From Hemileia vastatrix (taxonomy: Eukaryota > Basidiomycota > Pucciniomycetes > Pucciniales > Zaghouaniaceae): a stretch of 64,000 nt of DNA. The notes below the pieces were generated by a model. That model saw only the letters and a program-made list of their open reading frames with translations, did not search any database and was not told the origin of the DNA. Below, one piece after another: positions 23,764-36,506 of the stretch. A program made the position numbers and the translations under genes. Every line of letters starts with the position of its first letter. Position 1 is the first letter of the stretch. The stretch lies in assembly GCA_030280995.1 (NCBI GenBank), contig JASXTE010000001.1, positions 8,465,001 through 8,529,000 of the forward strand, given 5' to 3'.

Positions 23764-24701
23764 ATGTCTAACTGTCCCACTCCTGTTCCCATGCTTCCAC
23801 ATCCCAAGGCTGATGGCGGTGTTGTTACTCACCAGTATACACAAACTTGCACAGATTGTACATTGATGGAGTATTTCTCTTTCGAAAGCAAGGCCACACA
23901 AGGAACTTGCTGGAAATGCAAATTTTGTTTCTGGAGAAGGGTGGCCTGTGATTCCCTTGCAAAAAACGGGGAATAAGTACTGGGTGATTCCTAAGACCAA
24001 AGAGGTGGTCGAGGATATTTGGGACGTATTGGTCGGGGATGATCAATTGGTGGAAGAAGAAAAAAATGAGATCAAAGATACCATGGTGACTTGGGTAGCC
24101 AAGACCACAGGTCAAAAACAAGGGGTGGAAGAGGAGGTGGATGAGGATGAGGTTACCATCTTGAGCCTTCCTCCAAAAAAACGACGGATGATCATCGAGG
24201 ATGATGATGAGAAGGAGAAGGGAGTGACAATAGAGGTCACCCCAAAGCTGATTTTAGAACCCGACCCTGTTTTTGAGGTGAGTTTTACTTTTTTTTTCAC
24301 GTTTTTTAGTTTACACTGATGACTATATGTTATATTTTTAGAATTCAGATGTCATCAAAGAAGCTCCGAGTGTGGAGGCTGTCCCGTTGCTTCCAGTTGA
24401 GGCCAGTCAACCGGCAGTTGATTTGAAGGAGGAGGAGGAGGAAACCCTTGACCAGGTGTGGTCAAAGAAGCCTTGGCCTGATTGACAAGTTCCATTCATT
24501 GAGAACTTAAATGACAAGATTGACAAGATTGTCGATGCCACCTCCTTTGATGTGGCAGAAGAGTTACTTGAAATTGGAGAGGTGGTACTGGTAGGAGAGG
24601 AGGAGGTGTTTGTAAAATGCAGAAAGGAAATAAGGGTGGTGTTGGAGAAAATGAAGAAATTGGTTCGGGAGAAAATGCAGGAGAAGATTTTAAATGGGTA
24701 G
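23764..24701 (+). pseudogene. Antisense Cys-rich zinc-finger protein carried by element G
   Basis: This gene lies between pol and the 3' LTR, opposite to pol. The ATG at 23764 opens a Cys-rich module with C29, C32, C49, C52, C55 and C62 (CTDC...CWKCKFC......CD), a probable zinc-binding fold related to fungal Cys6-like fingers. A frameshift at the A-run near 23965 moves to the frame GNKYWVIPKTKEVVEDIWDV, which holds acidic stretches and a nuclear-localisation-like PPKKRRM. A 64-nt intron (24278-24341, GTGAGT...TTTAG) joins in phase to exon 2, an acidic then helical tail (KIDKIVDATSFDVAEELLEI) ending at TAG 24699-24701. TGA at 24483-24485 interrupts it where CGA would be one transition away. 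The role is unknown; the layout suggests a DNA- or chromatin-binding accessory protein. Confidence 0.6.
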
Positions 24702-25541
24702 AGAAAAAAGAAAAGAGAGAAGGAAACAAGAGAAAAAAAAGGTAGAAAGAAAATGTAAATTGCGTATTTATTTATTCTATTGGTTTTGTTGTTTTAATTG
24801 AAATTTTATTATATGTTTTATAAGATTTTGAAAGAGAAAAAAAAAATTTGAATAAAAATTTTTAGATTTTGAAAGAAGAAAAGAAAGAATATTTAACTGA
24901 GGAAATTTTAGTTTAAGTTTTTTGAAAAGAAGAAATTTTTTAAGTTAAAAAATAGTTGATTGAAAATTTTGGATTTATGTTTTTAAATGAAAATTTAATG
25001 AGAAAAAAGAAAAAGAAAAAAAATATTTGTGAAAATTTATTTGAGGTTATTTTTGAAGTTTTGAGGAATTTTGGTTATTTGAAGAGAAATGAAAAAAATA
25101 GTTTTGAAAAAAAGAATTTGAAAGAAAAAAAGTAATTTGTTCAAAGAATTTTAAAAGAGAGATTTAAAGGCTGAAGGGGAGTTTAATAAAGGTTGTCGTA
25201 TTGAGTTCGTGAAAAATTTTGATATTTCAAAGAAAAAGAAATAAGGAAATAAAAAATTGTATTTTGAAAAAAAAAATCGAAAGGAGAAAAGAAAGAAAAT
25301 TAAAGGAATTATTGATTTTTAAGATTTTATTTTAATTAATTTTTTAAGACTTCATCTTTATTATTTTTTTTTTCAATTTTAATTTAATTTAATTTTATTT
25401 TAAAGAAGGTTGAAAAAACTTTTTTGAAAGAGAAGAAGAAAAAAGAAAACAGAGTAAGGATTTTTAGAAAAGAAGAAGTTTTAGAATTTTAAGAAAAGAA
25501 AAGAAAAAAAAAGAGAAGAAAAATGAAAAATAAAAGAGATT
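24702..25541. other. Purine-rich spacer inside element G
   Basis: The plus strand is almost entirely A/G/T with GAAAAAGAAA-type runs. It separates the ends of two convergent genes, the antisense zinc-finger gene and Gag-Pol. No coding signal is seen. Confidence 0.5.
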
Positions 25542-28500
25542 TTAAGGTTTTGGTTTTAAAGGATATTTAAGATGAAAATATTTTAGGAGTTCAGGGGCGT
25601 TAGAAACATTTATGGCTAGTTCCCAGGATGTTTTGTCTGAGTCATCAAGGAAGCCTTCCCATTCCACGAGGTATTGAAGTTTCCCCTTGTGCATTCTAGA
25701 ATCAAGGATATAACTTACTTCCCACTCTAGATGGTCTTCTACTTCTACCAGTTCAGGAGGAGGTTGGTTCCTGCCTGGGTATGTTTCTCAAGCCAGTTCC
25801 AGGAGAGATACGTGGAAAACAGGGTGAATAGCCTGCCATTTAGGAGGTAGCTTGAGTCAAAATGCAGTTTTAGAGACTTTGGAGTCAATTTTGAATGGTC
25901 CCAAGCGCTTTTCGGACAGTTTCTTAGATGGTTGAGTTGTTCAAATGTTTCGTGCGTCGAGCCATACTTTGTCGCCTGGTTTAAAGGATGGAGCAGATTT
26001 TTGATGTTTGTCGGCCTGTTCCTTGTACCTTTGAATTGCTAATTCCAATTTTGATTTAAGTTCTTCTTGAAGTAGTGATATGGTTCAAGGATAATTTTCT
26101 GCAGGATGACTAGTTCCTATATGGATTGAGTTGAATTGAGGATGACTTCCATAAACAGTTTCAAAGGAGATTGTCGTGTTGAAGAATGAGTTGAGTTAGT
26201 ATAAGAAAATTCAGCCAATGGTAACCATGTGGTCCAATCGTCTTGTTGGTAACTGACATACATTCAGAAGTATTGCTTGAGGATTTGATTGACCCTTTCC
26301 GTTTGCCCATTGGTTTCAGGATGATAGGCCATGGAGAGATTCCTCGTAATATTGAGTTGTCAACACATTTGAGTCCAGAATGTGGATACAAACAATGAGC
26401 CTCTATCTGAAATAATATCATTAAGTAAGCCATGTTTGGAAAATACATATTCTTGAAAATTTTTTGACAAATCTTCTGCTGTAGCAGTAGTAGTGGTTTT
26501 TATGAAAATAGACATTTTTGAAAATCTATCTACTATTACTAATATAGCATCAAAATTATTAGAAAGAGGAAGTTGAGAAATAAAATCCATCAATAAAGAT
26601 TCCCAAGGTTTAGAGGGAATAGGATGTGGTTGAAGCAAACCATGCTTCCAGTGACGAGGAGCCTTATTCCTATTACATTTGTAACAAGATCTTATATAGG
26701 CCTTGATATCTCTGGTCATTCCTGGCCAGAAGAAATTCCTTGCTATTAACTGGTAGGTTTTGTCAAAACCAAAATGACCAGCTAATGGAGAATCTTGTCG
26801 ACTATTGAAAATCCATAATTTTATTTCATTGTTGTCGGGTATGACTACTCTACCTTTGAAGACTAATAGACCTGATTCAATACTAAATCTTTTGGCCCCT
26901 TGCTTTGAGAGTATTTTGTCTTTTAACCCTAAAATATAATTGTCCTTTGACTGAGCTTTGGGGATGTTGGATAGTGGATTTTGAAAAGATTGAATTGTCA
27001 TCAAATTAAGTTGATGAGTTGTTAACATTGATTCGTTGAAGATTTATTTCACATTTGCTGGGTTCTTTCCAGCAAATGCGTCCCCACGCTGTGTGTAAAT
27101 GTTGTACCGACATGACAGGATATCTGGGACTATACAGTTCTTACCTGGGCGATAGGAATTAGAGAAAAGAAATTCAGCCCACCTGGCCTGACGCCTGGTT
27201 AACACTTTGGAAGACATAAAGTATTTCAAAGAATTATGGTCATTCAGGATCTGAAAAGGACTATACAGGCTAAGAAGAAAAGAGCGCCATTTTTAAGACA
27301 ATGAATGATGGCTAATAGCTCTTTGTCATGAATTTTATAACTAAATTCTGCTGCAATGAGTTTGCGGGACTCAAAAGAAACAGGATGAAACAATTTTGTT
27401 TCAGGATTGAATTGAGAGATGACCCCTGAAATAGCATAATCGCTAGCGTCTGTCTCAACTATTGTTTAAGCAGAAGGATCAAAATGACAAAGAGTTGGAG
27501 CTGTGGTGAACACAGTCTTCAATGCTTTGAATTTCTTTTGTGCTGTAGAAGCAAAAACAAAAGGAATATCTTTTCTAAGAAGAAAAGTAAGATTGGAAAT
27601 AGTTTTAGAGTAATCTTTGATAAATCTTCTATAGAAATTTTCAAAACTCAAAAATCCTTGGAGGGATTTAACGGTTTTGGGCTCAGGCCATTCCAGGACT
27701 CTTTGGACCTTTTTGTCATCCATGACTAAACCATAAGTGGACAATGTAAAACCCAAAAAATTAATAGATTTAAGATGGAATTCGCACTTATTGTGCTTGG
27801 TGTAGAGACTGTGATCCCCAAGGCAATTTAGAACCTGTTGAACATGATGAATATGTTCATTGAGGGTCTTTGAGAAAATTAAAATATTGTCTAAATAGAC
27901 AACATCTTGAAAGATGTCATTAACAAAAGTTTGAAAAGTAGATAGTGTGTTACACAATCCAAAAGGCATGACTAAGTATTGAAAACTACCAAATCTAGTG
28001 CGCATTGCAGTCAGTTGTTCATGACCTTCCACAATGCAAAAAAGATTATAAGCTCCTCTAAGATCAATTTTAGAAAAGAAATTAGCACCATTGAAAAGGG
28101 TAAGAAGCAATGACATAGGGGGAACGGGATATGCATTCTTCTTAGTGACTGTGTTGAGCTTTCTATAGTCAACACACAACCTAAGGCTACAGTCTTTTTT
28201 CTTTACAAAAAGAACAGGGGAGCCGGTTGGAGATTTACTGGCTCTGATAAAACCTTTGGCTACATTATCTGCAATGTAGTCTCAAAGAACTTGAGATTTT
28301 TCCTTTGACAAAGAATAGAAAGGACCTGCCAGAGGTACTGGACCTATTAACTCTTTTTAATGGTCATAGGGTCGATAAAGTGGTAACTTATCAGCCTTGC
28401 GGATTGAGAAAACAACAAGAAAATTGTGATAGATTTCCGGTAGAGTTGATTTAATGGCTTCAACGTTGATTTGGTTGTCCTCATCTTCTTCAAGAGAATC

Positions 28501-30308
28501 TGTCAAGGGTAGACCAGAATTGAGAGAGCATAATTTGACTACTTTGAGGCAATTTAAATCCTCTTTGAGTGAAGTTATCGAGCTAGAAGGGTTAGCCAAT
28601 TTCTCATTTAGAGAAATATCAGATGCTTGAAAGTCATCTGGCAGAGATTTTTCCTCTAGCAGGACATTGTCAGGTGGGTTGTTTTACTCCCTATTGACCT
28701 GCATTGAAGAATCAGAAATATACTTAGCGCATGGGGTGATCAATCCCTGTGACCAATAAATTTCAGGATTCCAATGCATTAAAAAGTCATTGCCAAGAAT
28801 GGTATCGTCCATTCTTGGGGAGCCCAAGACTGATAATTCCCACTCAAAGGGGGGAAAATTTGGAAAGTTGAAAACCCATAAAACTTTCTTACTTACCCAA
28901 TATTTGGGTTCCTCTGATTTGACCAAATAAATTGGAGTTTGGTCAATATCTGTGAATTTCAGCTTTAACTTCTCGGCAAAAGATAAACTTACAAAAGAAA
29001 TTGAAGCTCCAGAGTCTATAAGATAGCTGAAGGAGGTATCCTCCTTAAAAAGAATGAATCTCAAGTGATTTAAGGCAACTCCAGTCCTTAAGACATGGAG
29101 GTTCTGTGCACTGGGAGAGATATAATAGTTTGCTTTGCACACAAGTAAACTATCTACTAGTTTTTTGACCTTGAACTAGTATCTTCTCTTTCCTTCAACT
29201 TCACACAATCTTCTAGCTTGTGCTTACCCCCACAATACATAAATAGCCCATTATCTGCTTGTCTCTTCCTCTCAGCTTCTTTAAGTTCCCCTTTTGGGTC
29301 CAATACCTTACTGATATTGCCTGGGGTTGAGCCTTTTGGTTGAGGTTTGTCCTTTTTTTTATTGGGTTTGGATTGAGTTTGCCGTGGGTGTGAAGAAGGT
29401 TTCAATTTAAAATTTAGGCCCTGAGATTTGTTGGCGTATCAACAATGTTGTAGTTGTCCTTGGTAAACACCATCGAGTTCAAGGGATTGATCCATTAAAT
29501 CTGTTAAGGTAGTCATCTTCTGACCATGAAGATTTAATTGATCCAGAATCCTCAAAGGAAGTCCCTTTTTTAAATGATACTTGAGGGCAGCATCATTCTA
29601 ATCTACTCAAGTTTGAAGCGCTCTGAATTTTGAGATATATTCAGAGTCTTTACCATTATCACTCATGCAGAGGAAATCAAGTTCAATTTCCACCTTGTCA
29701 GTTTCATTAGGGTCACCGAACAACATAAAAAGTTGGTCTTTGAACTTTTCCCAGTTATTGATAAGTAAGTGGGTTTCTTTCAAAGAGAGCATGAGAAGAT
29801 AAGGTTAGAACCATCTGGCTGCTTTTACGGCTAAGAATGAAGAAGCGTAAACAACCTTTGATTGGTAGTTATGGAACACGAGCTTGCAGGTTTGCAAGAC
29901 GGGGCGCAATCTTTCTGGGTGTTCTCCATCAAATTTTTCAGGAGATTTCATGGAAGGAGTTTTGAATTTTGATCCCTCCAAAGACGTTGGATTTGAAAGC
30001 ATTTTTATAAAAAGTGTCATGAAGTCTTCTAAGGAATTGGATTTTCCAGGTTCAGAAGTTTTACCAGAAGGGTGAGTAGCAGGGGCAGATGGTGCCTCAT
30101 GCATTGTATCCTCTCCTTCTGCTTCATCACTAGAATCAGCAAAATCCTGGAGGATGTCTTCCACAGATTGGACTGAGTGTTCCCCTTCTCTAATGTTGAG
30201 AGGTTCCAGAGAGTGAGTGCGGGAAACAGGCCATGTGACTGGTGGCCTGCCTCTGGAGTGAGCCCTAGTAGCAGCGCCTGTAGGAGGAGTGCGTTGAACA
30301 GGTGCCAT
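25542..30308 (-). pseudogene. Element G Gag-Pol with canonical chromodomain
   Basis: The ATG at 30308 begins MAPVQRTPPTGAATRAHSRG. Gag follows, with a CCHC-like CGGKHKLEDC (about 29230), protease LIDSGASISFVS (about 29010), RT with MPFGLCNTLSTFQTFVND, integrase zinc module and core (26360-27028: GHFGFDKTYQLIARNFFWPG, MDFISQLPLSNNFDAILVIV, SDRGSLFVSTFW), the FKPGDKVWLDARNI and HPVFHVSLLE modules, and a chromodomain with LQYLVEWEGF ending at TAA 25542-25544. Reading-frame changes occur near 29150, 27350 and 26400 and there are many stops. The RT active site reads YLDN (27886-27888), losing the second Asp. It belongs to a different chromovirus lineage from B, D, E and F. Confidence 0.9.
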
Positions 30309-30371
30309 TTTATAAAGAATTTAAAAACACCTGAAAAAGGACATAGTAGTGCAAAAGAATGAGAGCTACAG

Positions 30372-30385
30372 AGAATTAAATTATA
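30372..30385 (-). promoter_or_regulatory. Self-priming site of element G
   Basis: On the coding strand TATAATTTAATTCT lies two bases inside the 5' LTR. It is complementary over 12 bases to AGAATTAAATTA at the inferred RNA start (30730-30719), and over 14 bases in the left LTR copy. This is the layout known for Tf1, which primes from its own RNA 5' end. Confidence 0.7.
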
Positions 30386-30386
30386 C

Positions 30387-31187
30387 TGTCACTGGAGGAC
30401 CTATGCACAAGGTTGAGTGTGTTCCTGGAAAGTGAGATGGAGGAAGGAATTTAGAGACCTCTTCGAATTACAGAGGAAGTACTCAAGGAATTTATTTGAA
30501 GATGAGTCAAAGGAAGAATATTTACTTTGAGATATGTTTGATAAGAATCTTAATATAATTTACAGGTCATATTAATATTCTTAGGATCTCACAAAGGGTT
30601 GGAAACTCAATAATCAAAGATTTAAGTTGTTTGAAATAATGACTGAGAAAATAAGGAAATATACAATAATAATGATTTAACCTGAAGCTTTACCACTATT
30701 AATTATATATACATTTTGTAATTTAATTCTAAAGAATGACAAACCAAAATCCCATCCCTTTTATATCCACTACTCCTCCTTGCATTAAACTCATGCCCAT
30801 CCATCATTCCGCACACCACAGACCTCCCTATATCCTCACCAACCCTGGTCACTAACATCCCTTAACCCCTTGACCCTCCACTAACCATCCCGCCCATTCT
30901 AACTACCCCTGTTAATAACCCACAGACACACAATAACCCTTTTGTGGAATATTGCATTGGCCATTGTGCTGTGCGTCGCCTATTGAAGAAAAATACTGAA
31001 CACACTATTGAGAGATTAACTAATTTAGATTTAAAGTTTTATATTAACACGGTTGAATAGTGAGTACACAAAGGAAAGTTGCAGTTTCTATGTAAAATTG
31101 CTTCTACGCTTTGAAAATGGATTTAGACCTTGTTATTATTGATTTAAATGAGCTGCTTTTGCCTTGAGTGTCATGTGGCACGTGACA
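30387..31187 (-). repeat. Element G 5' LTR
   Basis: This 801-bp LTR begins TGTCACTGG and ends CACGTGACA on the plus strand. It is homologous to 22885-23665 along its length. Confidence 0.9.
30719..30765 (-). promoter_or_regulatory. Element G core promoter and inferred RNA start
   Basis: TATAAAA (30765-30759) lies 35 bases before AGAATTAAATTA (from 30730), the sequence complementary to the site next to the LTR. TATA spacing and complementarity independently point to the same start. Confidence 0.65.
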
Positions 31188-31224
31188 CATATATGGTAAT
31201 ATTTAACACCGCTGAATATTTCTT

Positions 31225-33570
31225 GATAGAATTATAATTCTTATAATAGTATATTTTAATTCAATTGTTTAACTTTTTAAAATCAGGAAGATGATTACAA
31301 TTAAAACAAAATTAAATTTTTCTCTTTTTTCTGTTCTATTTATTCCTCAACTGCTAAGAAGTTTTGTAAATTTAATACAAATATGATATTCTGAGACTTT
31401 TCATGATGTATTTTATCAAAATTCCATGAGAATACTTTCAGTTGATAGAGTGATCCCACAAGTTGAAGTAATAAATCACTTCTCAGTGAATTTTCTATTT
31501 GACAAACTAAAATTCAAACTAAATGCAAAAGTTTAAAGATAAAACAAAAAAACAATATAAATCTATTTAAACTATAATTTTTATGCTTAAGTGTGCTTCA
31601 ATGCTATAGTGTTGTATAATAGCTGTGCTCACCTGGGATTCAGCACAATAGATTTATAAGAGTGTACTCATGTGAAAAATATGATTTGTAATGAATTTTA
31701 GACTGTATTATTGTGAAAGAACTGAATTGAATTTTTTAAAGTGGTTTTGTTTCATCATTCTACCAGTTTCTCATTAAAAAACAACTATATGACATTTATT
31801 TTATAAAACAAAAAAACACAATAATTACTTTTGTTTATACAAATACAAAAAAATCTAGTGCTAAAGGTGTCATATTTTAAATAAAAGAAGTATTGATTTG
31901 TATTTTAAACTCATAGACACAATATTTCAATTCTATATTGTTGAGAAATAAATTTAGAGAAATGATGGAGGTTCAATTTTTAGTCTTTAAAACATAGGTT
32001 TTTACAGGAGTAACTCAAAACTGAACATTCACATTTTAATCTTAAACAAAATATATGGTTTAAAAATTTTTCAATGATTTATTAGACATATGATATTCAC
32101 ACTGATAGGACAAAATTATATGTTGTTTCTATTCAATTTCTAAGTCTATGAGATACAATATCTTGGATATTTTATTAAAAAAGAAGAATTTAGGAATCTT
32201 CTTGTGTTTGGCCTTATCACAAATCAGTACTATAATGAGTATATTTTTATGGAAATTGATTTAAAAAAGAATATTTCAATTTTCCAGTGAAGATTTAAAA
32301 CAGAAAATTAATATTAAAATTTTTCTTTTCATAAATATTTATATTGATTTAAAAGGTATTTATTTTCTTTTTTTAAAGAAAATATAAATTTTATCCTATG
32401 TGTCTTCCCTTTAACTTACACTTATAAATCCAAAAAAGTAATGTGCTGCTCTGGAGGATCTATAAAATTTGTTCTTTTGGTTTTTTGATGTTTTTTGAAT
32501 CTAAAAAGAATTTCTGATATATTTTCTATATATTATAGTTTTAAAATATTAATTTTTAGTTAGTTTATTAATCTTCCATACAGAAATAAATAATATAATA
32601 ATATTTTATAATAAACTTACAACCATTTTTAATAAAATATTTTATCACAATGACTTATAATTTGTATATATTTCCAAAACTTCAAAGAATTTAATATAAA
32701 TTTCATTGATATAAAAATATTCATATTTTATATTAAAAAATTTTCTATAAACGTTTTGAAAAGTTCAAAAATCTCTCACAGTTTGATTTAGCCTGATTCA
32801 TAGTTTGAAGCAGGATTTCATAGGGAGCTCAATCTAAGTTCCAATAAGACTAAGATATATAGCTATTTAAGAATTTAAGAATTTATTTTAATGAAAAAAA
32901 TTTGGAAATTAAAATGACTTAAGGAGGTTACTAATTTACTGAATAGATATTAGTGCAGATCTTGAGACAGCCAATTTAGTGAATTTCTATAGTTTTTAGT
33001 TTTACAAGTATGTTTCCAGGAATTTCTTTGATAAAAAAGTGGGAATCAAGCTAAAAATGAAATATATAACTTGATTTTGTGTAAAATATTTATCTGAATT
33101 GTTTAATACAATTCAAATATATTTTTTAACTCACCAAAAAAATTTTCTGTTTACATTTAAAGCTAAATAAATTTTACTCATAAAAGACATAATACCATTA
33201 GTTTGAAATATTATTAAAGTTTATATCATTTTTTTTAATATTTTTCTAAAGTCTTTTAATCTCAACTTTTATTAAACATATTTATAGGTTTAAGAGGATT
33301 TCTGTGAAATAACTTGTAATGAATAAAAATAGCATCACATGTCTAATTCATATAATTTAATACTTCTTTCACTTTATAAGTGCTGTATTTATTGAAAATA
33401 GCCAATAAATAGAAATATTTTATGTATTTAGGTGCAAAAATATCCATACAGCATTATTATTGCTTATTTTTATATTAGAATAGCATACATCTCAATTGAC
33501 AGGGTGCACTCTATTTTTGGGCAAAACAACAGAGTTCACTATGAATTTTGTTCTACTTTCTTTGACACTC
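31225..33570 (-). repeat. Right arm of the ~2.3-kb inverted repeat
   Basis: This is the inverted counterpart of 15690-18020, AT-rich and without a convincing ORF. Its inner end comes within 40 bp of the element G target duplication. Confidence 0.75.
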
Positions 33571-33776
33571 CACACCACACTGTAGACAATAAAGAGTTCT
33601 ATAATAATAAGCTATAGACACAATTCCAAAATGGGTTGGCTCTCCTTCCTAAATGTAGCTTTAAAAAGAAGCACCTTCCACACTAATATTTAAATAAAGT
33701 GAAAGCACATTTTATAAGTCTGGTTATTTATTAATATGTACAATATATATATATATATTATCTATTAATTACTAAC

Positions 33777-33778
<2 letters not shown>

Positions 33779-33822
<44 letters not shown>
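33779..33822. repeat. AC microsatellite, 22 units
   Basis: An uninterrupted AC run of 44 bp, preceded by a TA-rich stretch at 33744-33759. Confidence 0.95.
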
Positions 33823-33824
<2 letters not shown>

Positions 33825-33829
33825 CTACT

Positions 33830-34700
33830 ATTTACAAGTGAGTAATTATATACATTTGTATGTTCAGCACCCCTTTCCTATGTTTCCTTACCCTACAGGC
33901 TTTCCTACACAAGTTTAGTGCTAATACAAGTATATCAAATGGTATCTAAATATCTCAAAGATCTAAGTAAACTTATTAGCATGGGTTTGGCACCAATAGC
34001 ACTTGAAACCTACATTCTTAAGATTCCTCACTAAATAATAGATACTCCACTGCCTTTCATACCTATTGCAAGGACCCATGATGGAGACACAAGTATCCAC
34101 TGATTTTGAAACCCTTCCCGCTTCAGCAAATGACTTTCCTATCTTGAGTCCTATCTTTCTTATCCTTTTCTTGAGCGCTCATTGTAAAGCCTTTTATCTT
34201 TCTAGCACTTCTATTTATTTTTCTAACACATTTTCCATCTTCATGGGCAGGCACAGCTTCTCCCAAAAGCATTGCTGCTAACTTAAGTGTAAATTTCCAT
34301 GCCATCTCTATTGCCGCCTTGTAAGTCCATATCATACATCTAGTGCTGCCCATGACTTCTGGAAATTAGAAACAATTTTTACTTGTCCTTTAGCCCATTA
34401 TGTACTTACCCTAACCTTTTTCTTGCTGTGGCTTATAATTCCATAATACACAGAAAAACTGTGTGCAGAGAGTCTACCTTTTCTGTGATATCAAATCCCT
34501 TTGTTGCGCTCATGTAACCATCCTACTTAACAACCTCTTTGTTGTGCTTGCTTTAAGCTGCAACATTGCTGCATTAATGCAAGATATGTACCACAATTCT
34601 ACACACTTTTATCTTCCATATCATCTGTTTAAGTTATTTTCTTAGCCCTTGCATTTTGGTTGTCATTGTGACTAATTTTCTAGCCCTCCTCACCACCACC
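33830..34700 (-). repeat. Dispersed repeat, inverted copy of 55850-56700
   Basis: The reverse complement shares AGGATGGTTACAT, CTCTGCACACA, AAGCCACAGCAA, GTACATAATG and CCATTTGATAT with 55850-56700 in the same order. Short frames here (34066-34353) are not conserved in the other copy. A CT-rich tail continues to 34823. Confidence 0.7.
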
Positions 34701-34823
34701 TTATTTTCACAACTCATTTTTTAAACTACTCTATTTCTTTTGCTTTCCTCTTCATCCCTTCTCACCTATTTCTTGCCCATCCCTACCCCATCCCATCCCC
34801 ATACCACTCCTTTAGACTGAAAA

Positions 34824-36324
34824 TGTCAGGCTAAGGTCAAGTACAAAGACGTGAACTAGCTTGAATGGTCAGTTGTCTAGAAGATTTTAATGGTCCTATA
34901 TGAATACTGTAGATTTAATCCACTAAGTTGTAAAATATAATCAAATATAAAGGTCTCAGTAAGATAATTCTCACTATTCTTATATATGGCTTACAATCTT
35001 TATAGTTGGTAGAAAAATAGATTATATAAATTCAGATACTATTCAAAAGTCTTATAAAAGTACTAATTGATATGTATTGTAATTGGTTTGGTTATATTGG
35101 TTAAATTGTAATGATAAAGAATGTAGAAACACAACCCAAAAACCTCCTTCTTTTATACACACTGAGTTCCCCAATGATTCCCTTGATGTACCACCCAATA
35201 CACAGTTAATGACGCCTCTAAACAACTAATAGACATGCCCATCAACATTCCCAGTAACCCATGACATAATTAGAAGAGTAACAACCGCCAAAATCCTGTA
35301 ATAATAAGGGAAATCCATCAAAATTAAAGAAAAAGACAAAAAGAGAGTATATGCGTATAAAACAATAATATTAAAGACTAAAGGAGACTTTTTAAGGTTA
35401 ATAATAGCTTAATAATAAGGGGGATTGACTGTAGAAATAATGGGGCTAATCCTGACATTATACTACGTGAAATTCCCATTCAAAAATAACCAAAATTGAC
35501 TGAGAAACCACCCAAAAACTTAAAAAAGAGCGTGAGATGTGGGGTAACTACATGCAGTTCTTGGCAGGCGCTTGCACGGGTAAATCCTTGACTAAAATTA
35601 GGCGAATTTAAGCGTGGTGATGAAATAAAGTGCCAAGAGTGAGGTTATTAATGAAATTAGTGCATATAAACAAGGTCAATGCATTATTAATTAAGCTAGG
35701 ACACTAAATAAGCGCCTGTTGCCTATTTTAGTGTGTTTCCCCACAGTGGGCGTAGAATGTGGGGTAATTATAGTGTGAAAAAGCTAACTTTGCTAAAAAT
35801 GAAGCTATTCACATGGGAAAAAAGCAGGAAGTATGTGGCTAGTACACAGAAGCCATTTCTGGCATAAAAAACACCAAATTTGAAAAGTGTTATTTTTATG
35901 CATTTAAATAGCCAAATCAATAGTTCTAAATGAGCCCAATTGATCTGTCAAAGCGCAATTTTGATATTCTCAATTTTATAGCGCATATAGTCAACTTTTA
36001 AGTGAAATAAAGCGCATTTCTTGTTTTTTGCATAAAACAATGAATATAACAGCTTTAAGTGTACTTAAAAATTATGTAGCCTTATACTTAATATTCTTAA
36101 GATTACCCTAACATATTCCAACTTAATATTAAGTACATAAGACCTATAAAAGGTGGATATATGCGTGTATATAAGGTGTTATAATGGCATTTTTTGTGTA
36201 TTATCATAATTTTACTTATGTATACTATTTGTGTACTCTTATTTATTATTCCCATGTATAGTTCATGTGTTTAACATAACTTATAATTACTTTTTACTCA
36301 GTCCTGGAGATATACAGGCTGACA
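34824..36324 (-). repeat. Element D 3' LTR
   Basis: 1501 bp, TGTCAGGCTAAGG...CAGGCTGACA. On the coding strand the polypurine tract GGGTGGGCGAG lies next to it at 36335-36325. It is homologous to the diverged LTR of F. Confidence 0.97.
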
Positions 36325-36506
36325 CTCGCCCACCCAAAAAAAACAATAAAAAAAATGATAAGTTATACATTTTATTTTATTAATTTGTAATTTTCAGGTA
36401 TTCAGAATAAATCTGTAGCATTAAAGATTTCAACTTTAAAGAAATAAAACATAATAAAATATTATGAGTACTGGTTTTTTAACCCCTCAGCTGGTTGAAC
36501 AGAAAT

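Larger units (their letters stand above)
22885..31187 (-). mobile_element. LTR retrotransposon G (Ty3/gypsy with chromodomain), complete but decayed
   Basis: Left LTR 22885-23665 and right LTR 30387-31187 flank decayed Gag-Pol and an antisense gene. A perfect 5-bp target duplication CATAT lies at 22880-22884 and 31188-31192, proving a single insertion event. It landed within the older inverted-repeat structure. LTR divergence shows it is older than D and E. Confidence 0.95.

Noticed and set aside
34066..34353. Overlapping frames of 71 and 76 codons
   Set aside because: They lie in a dispersed repeat whose other copy (55850-56700) does not keep either frame open.
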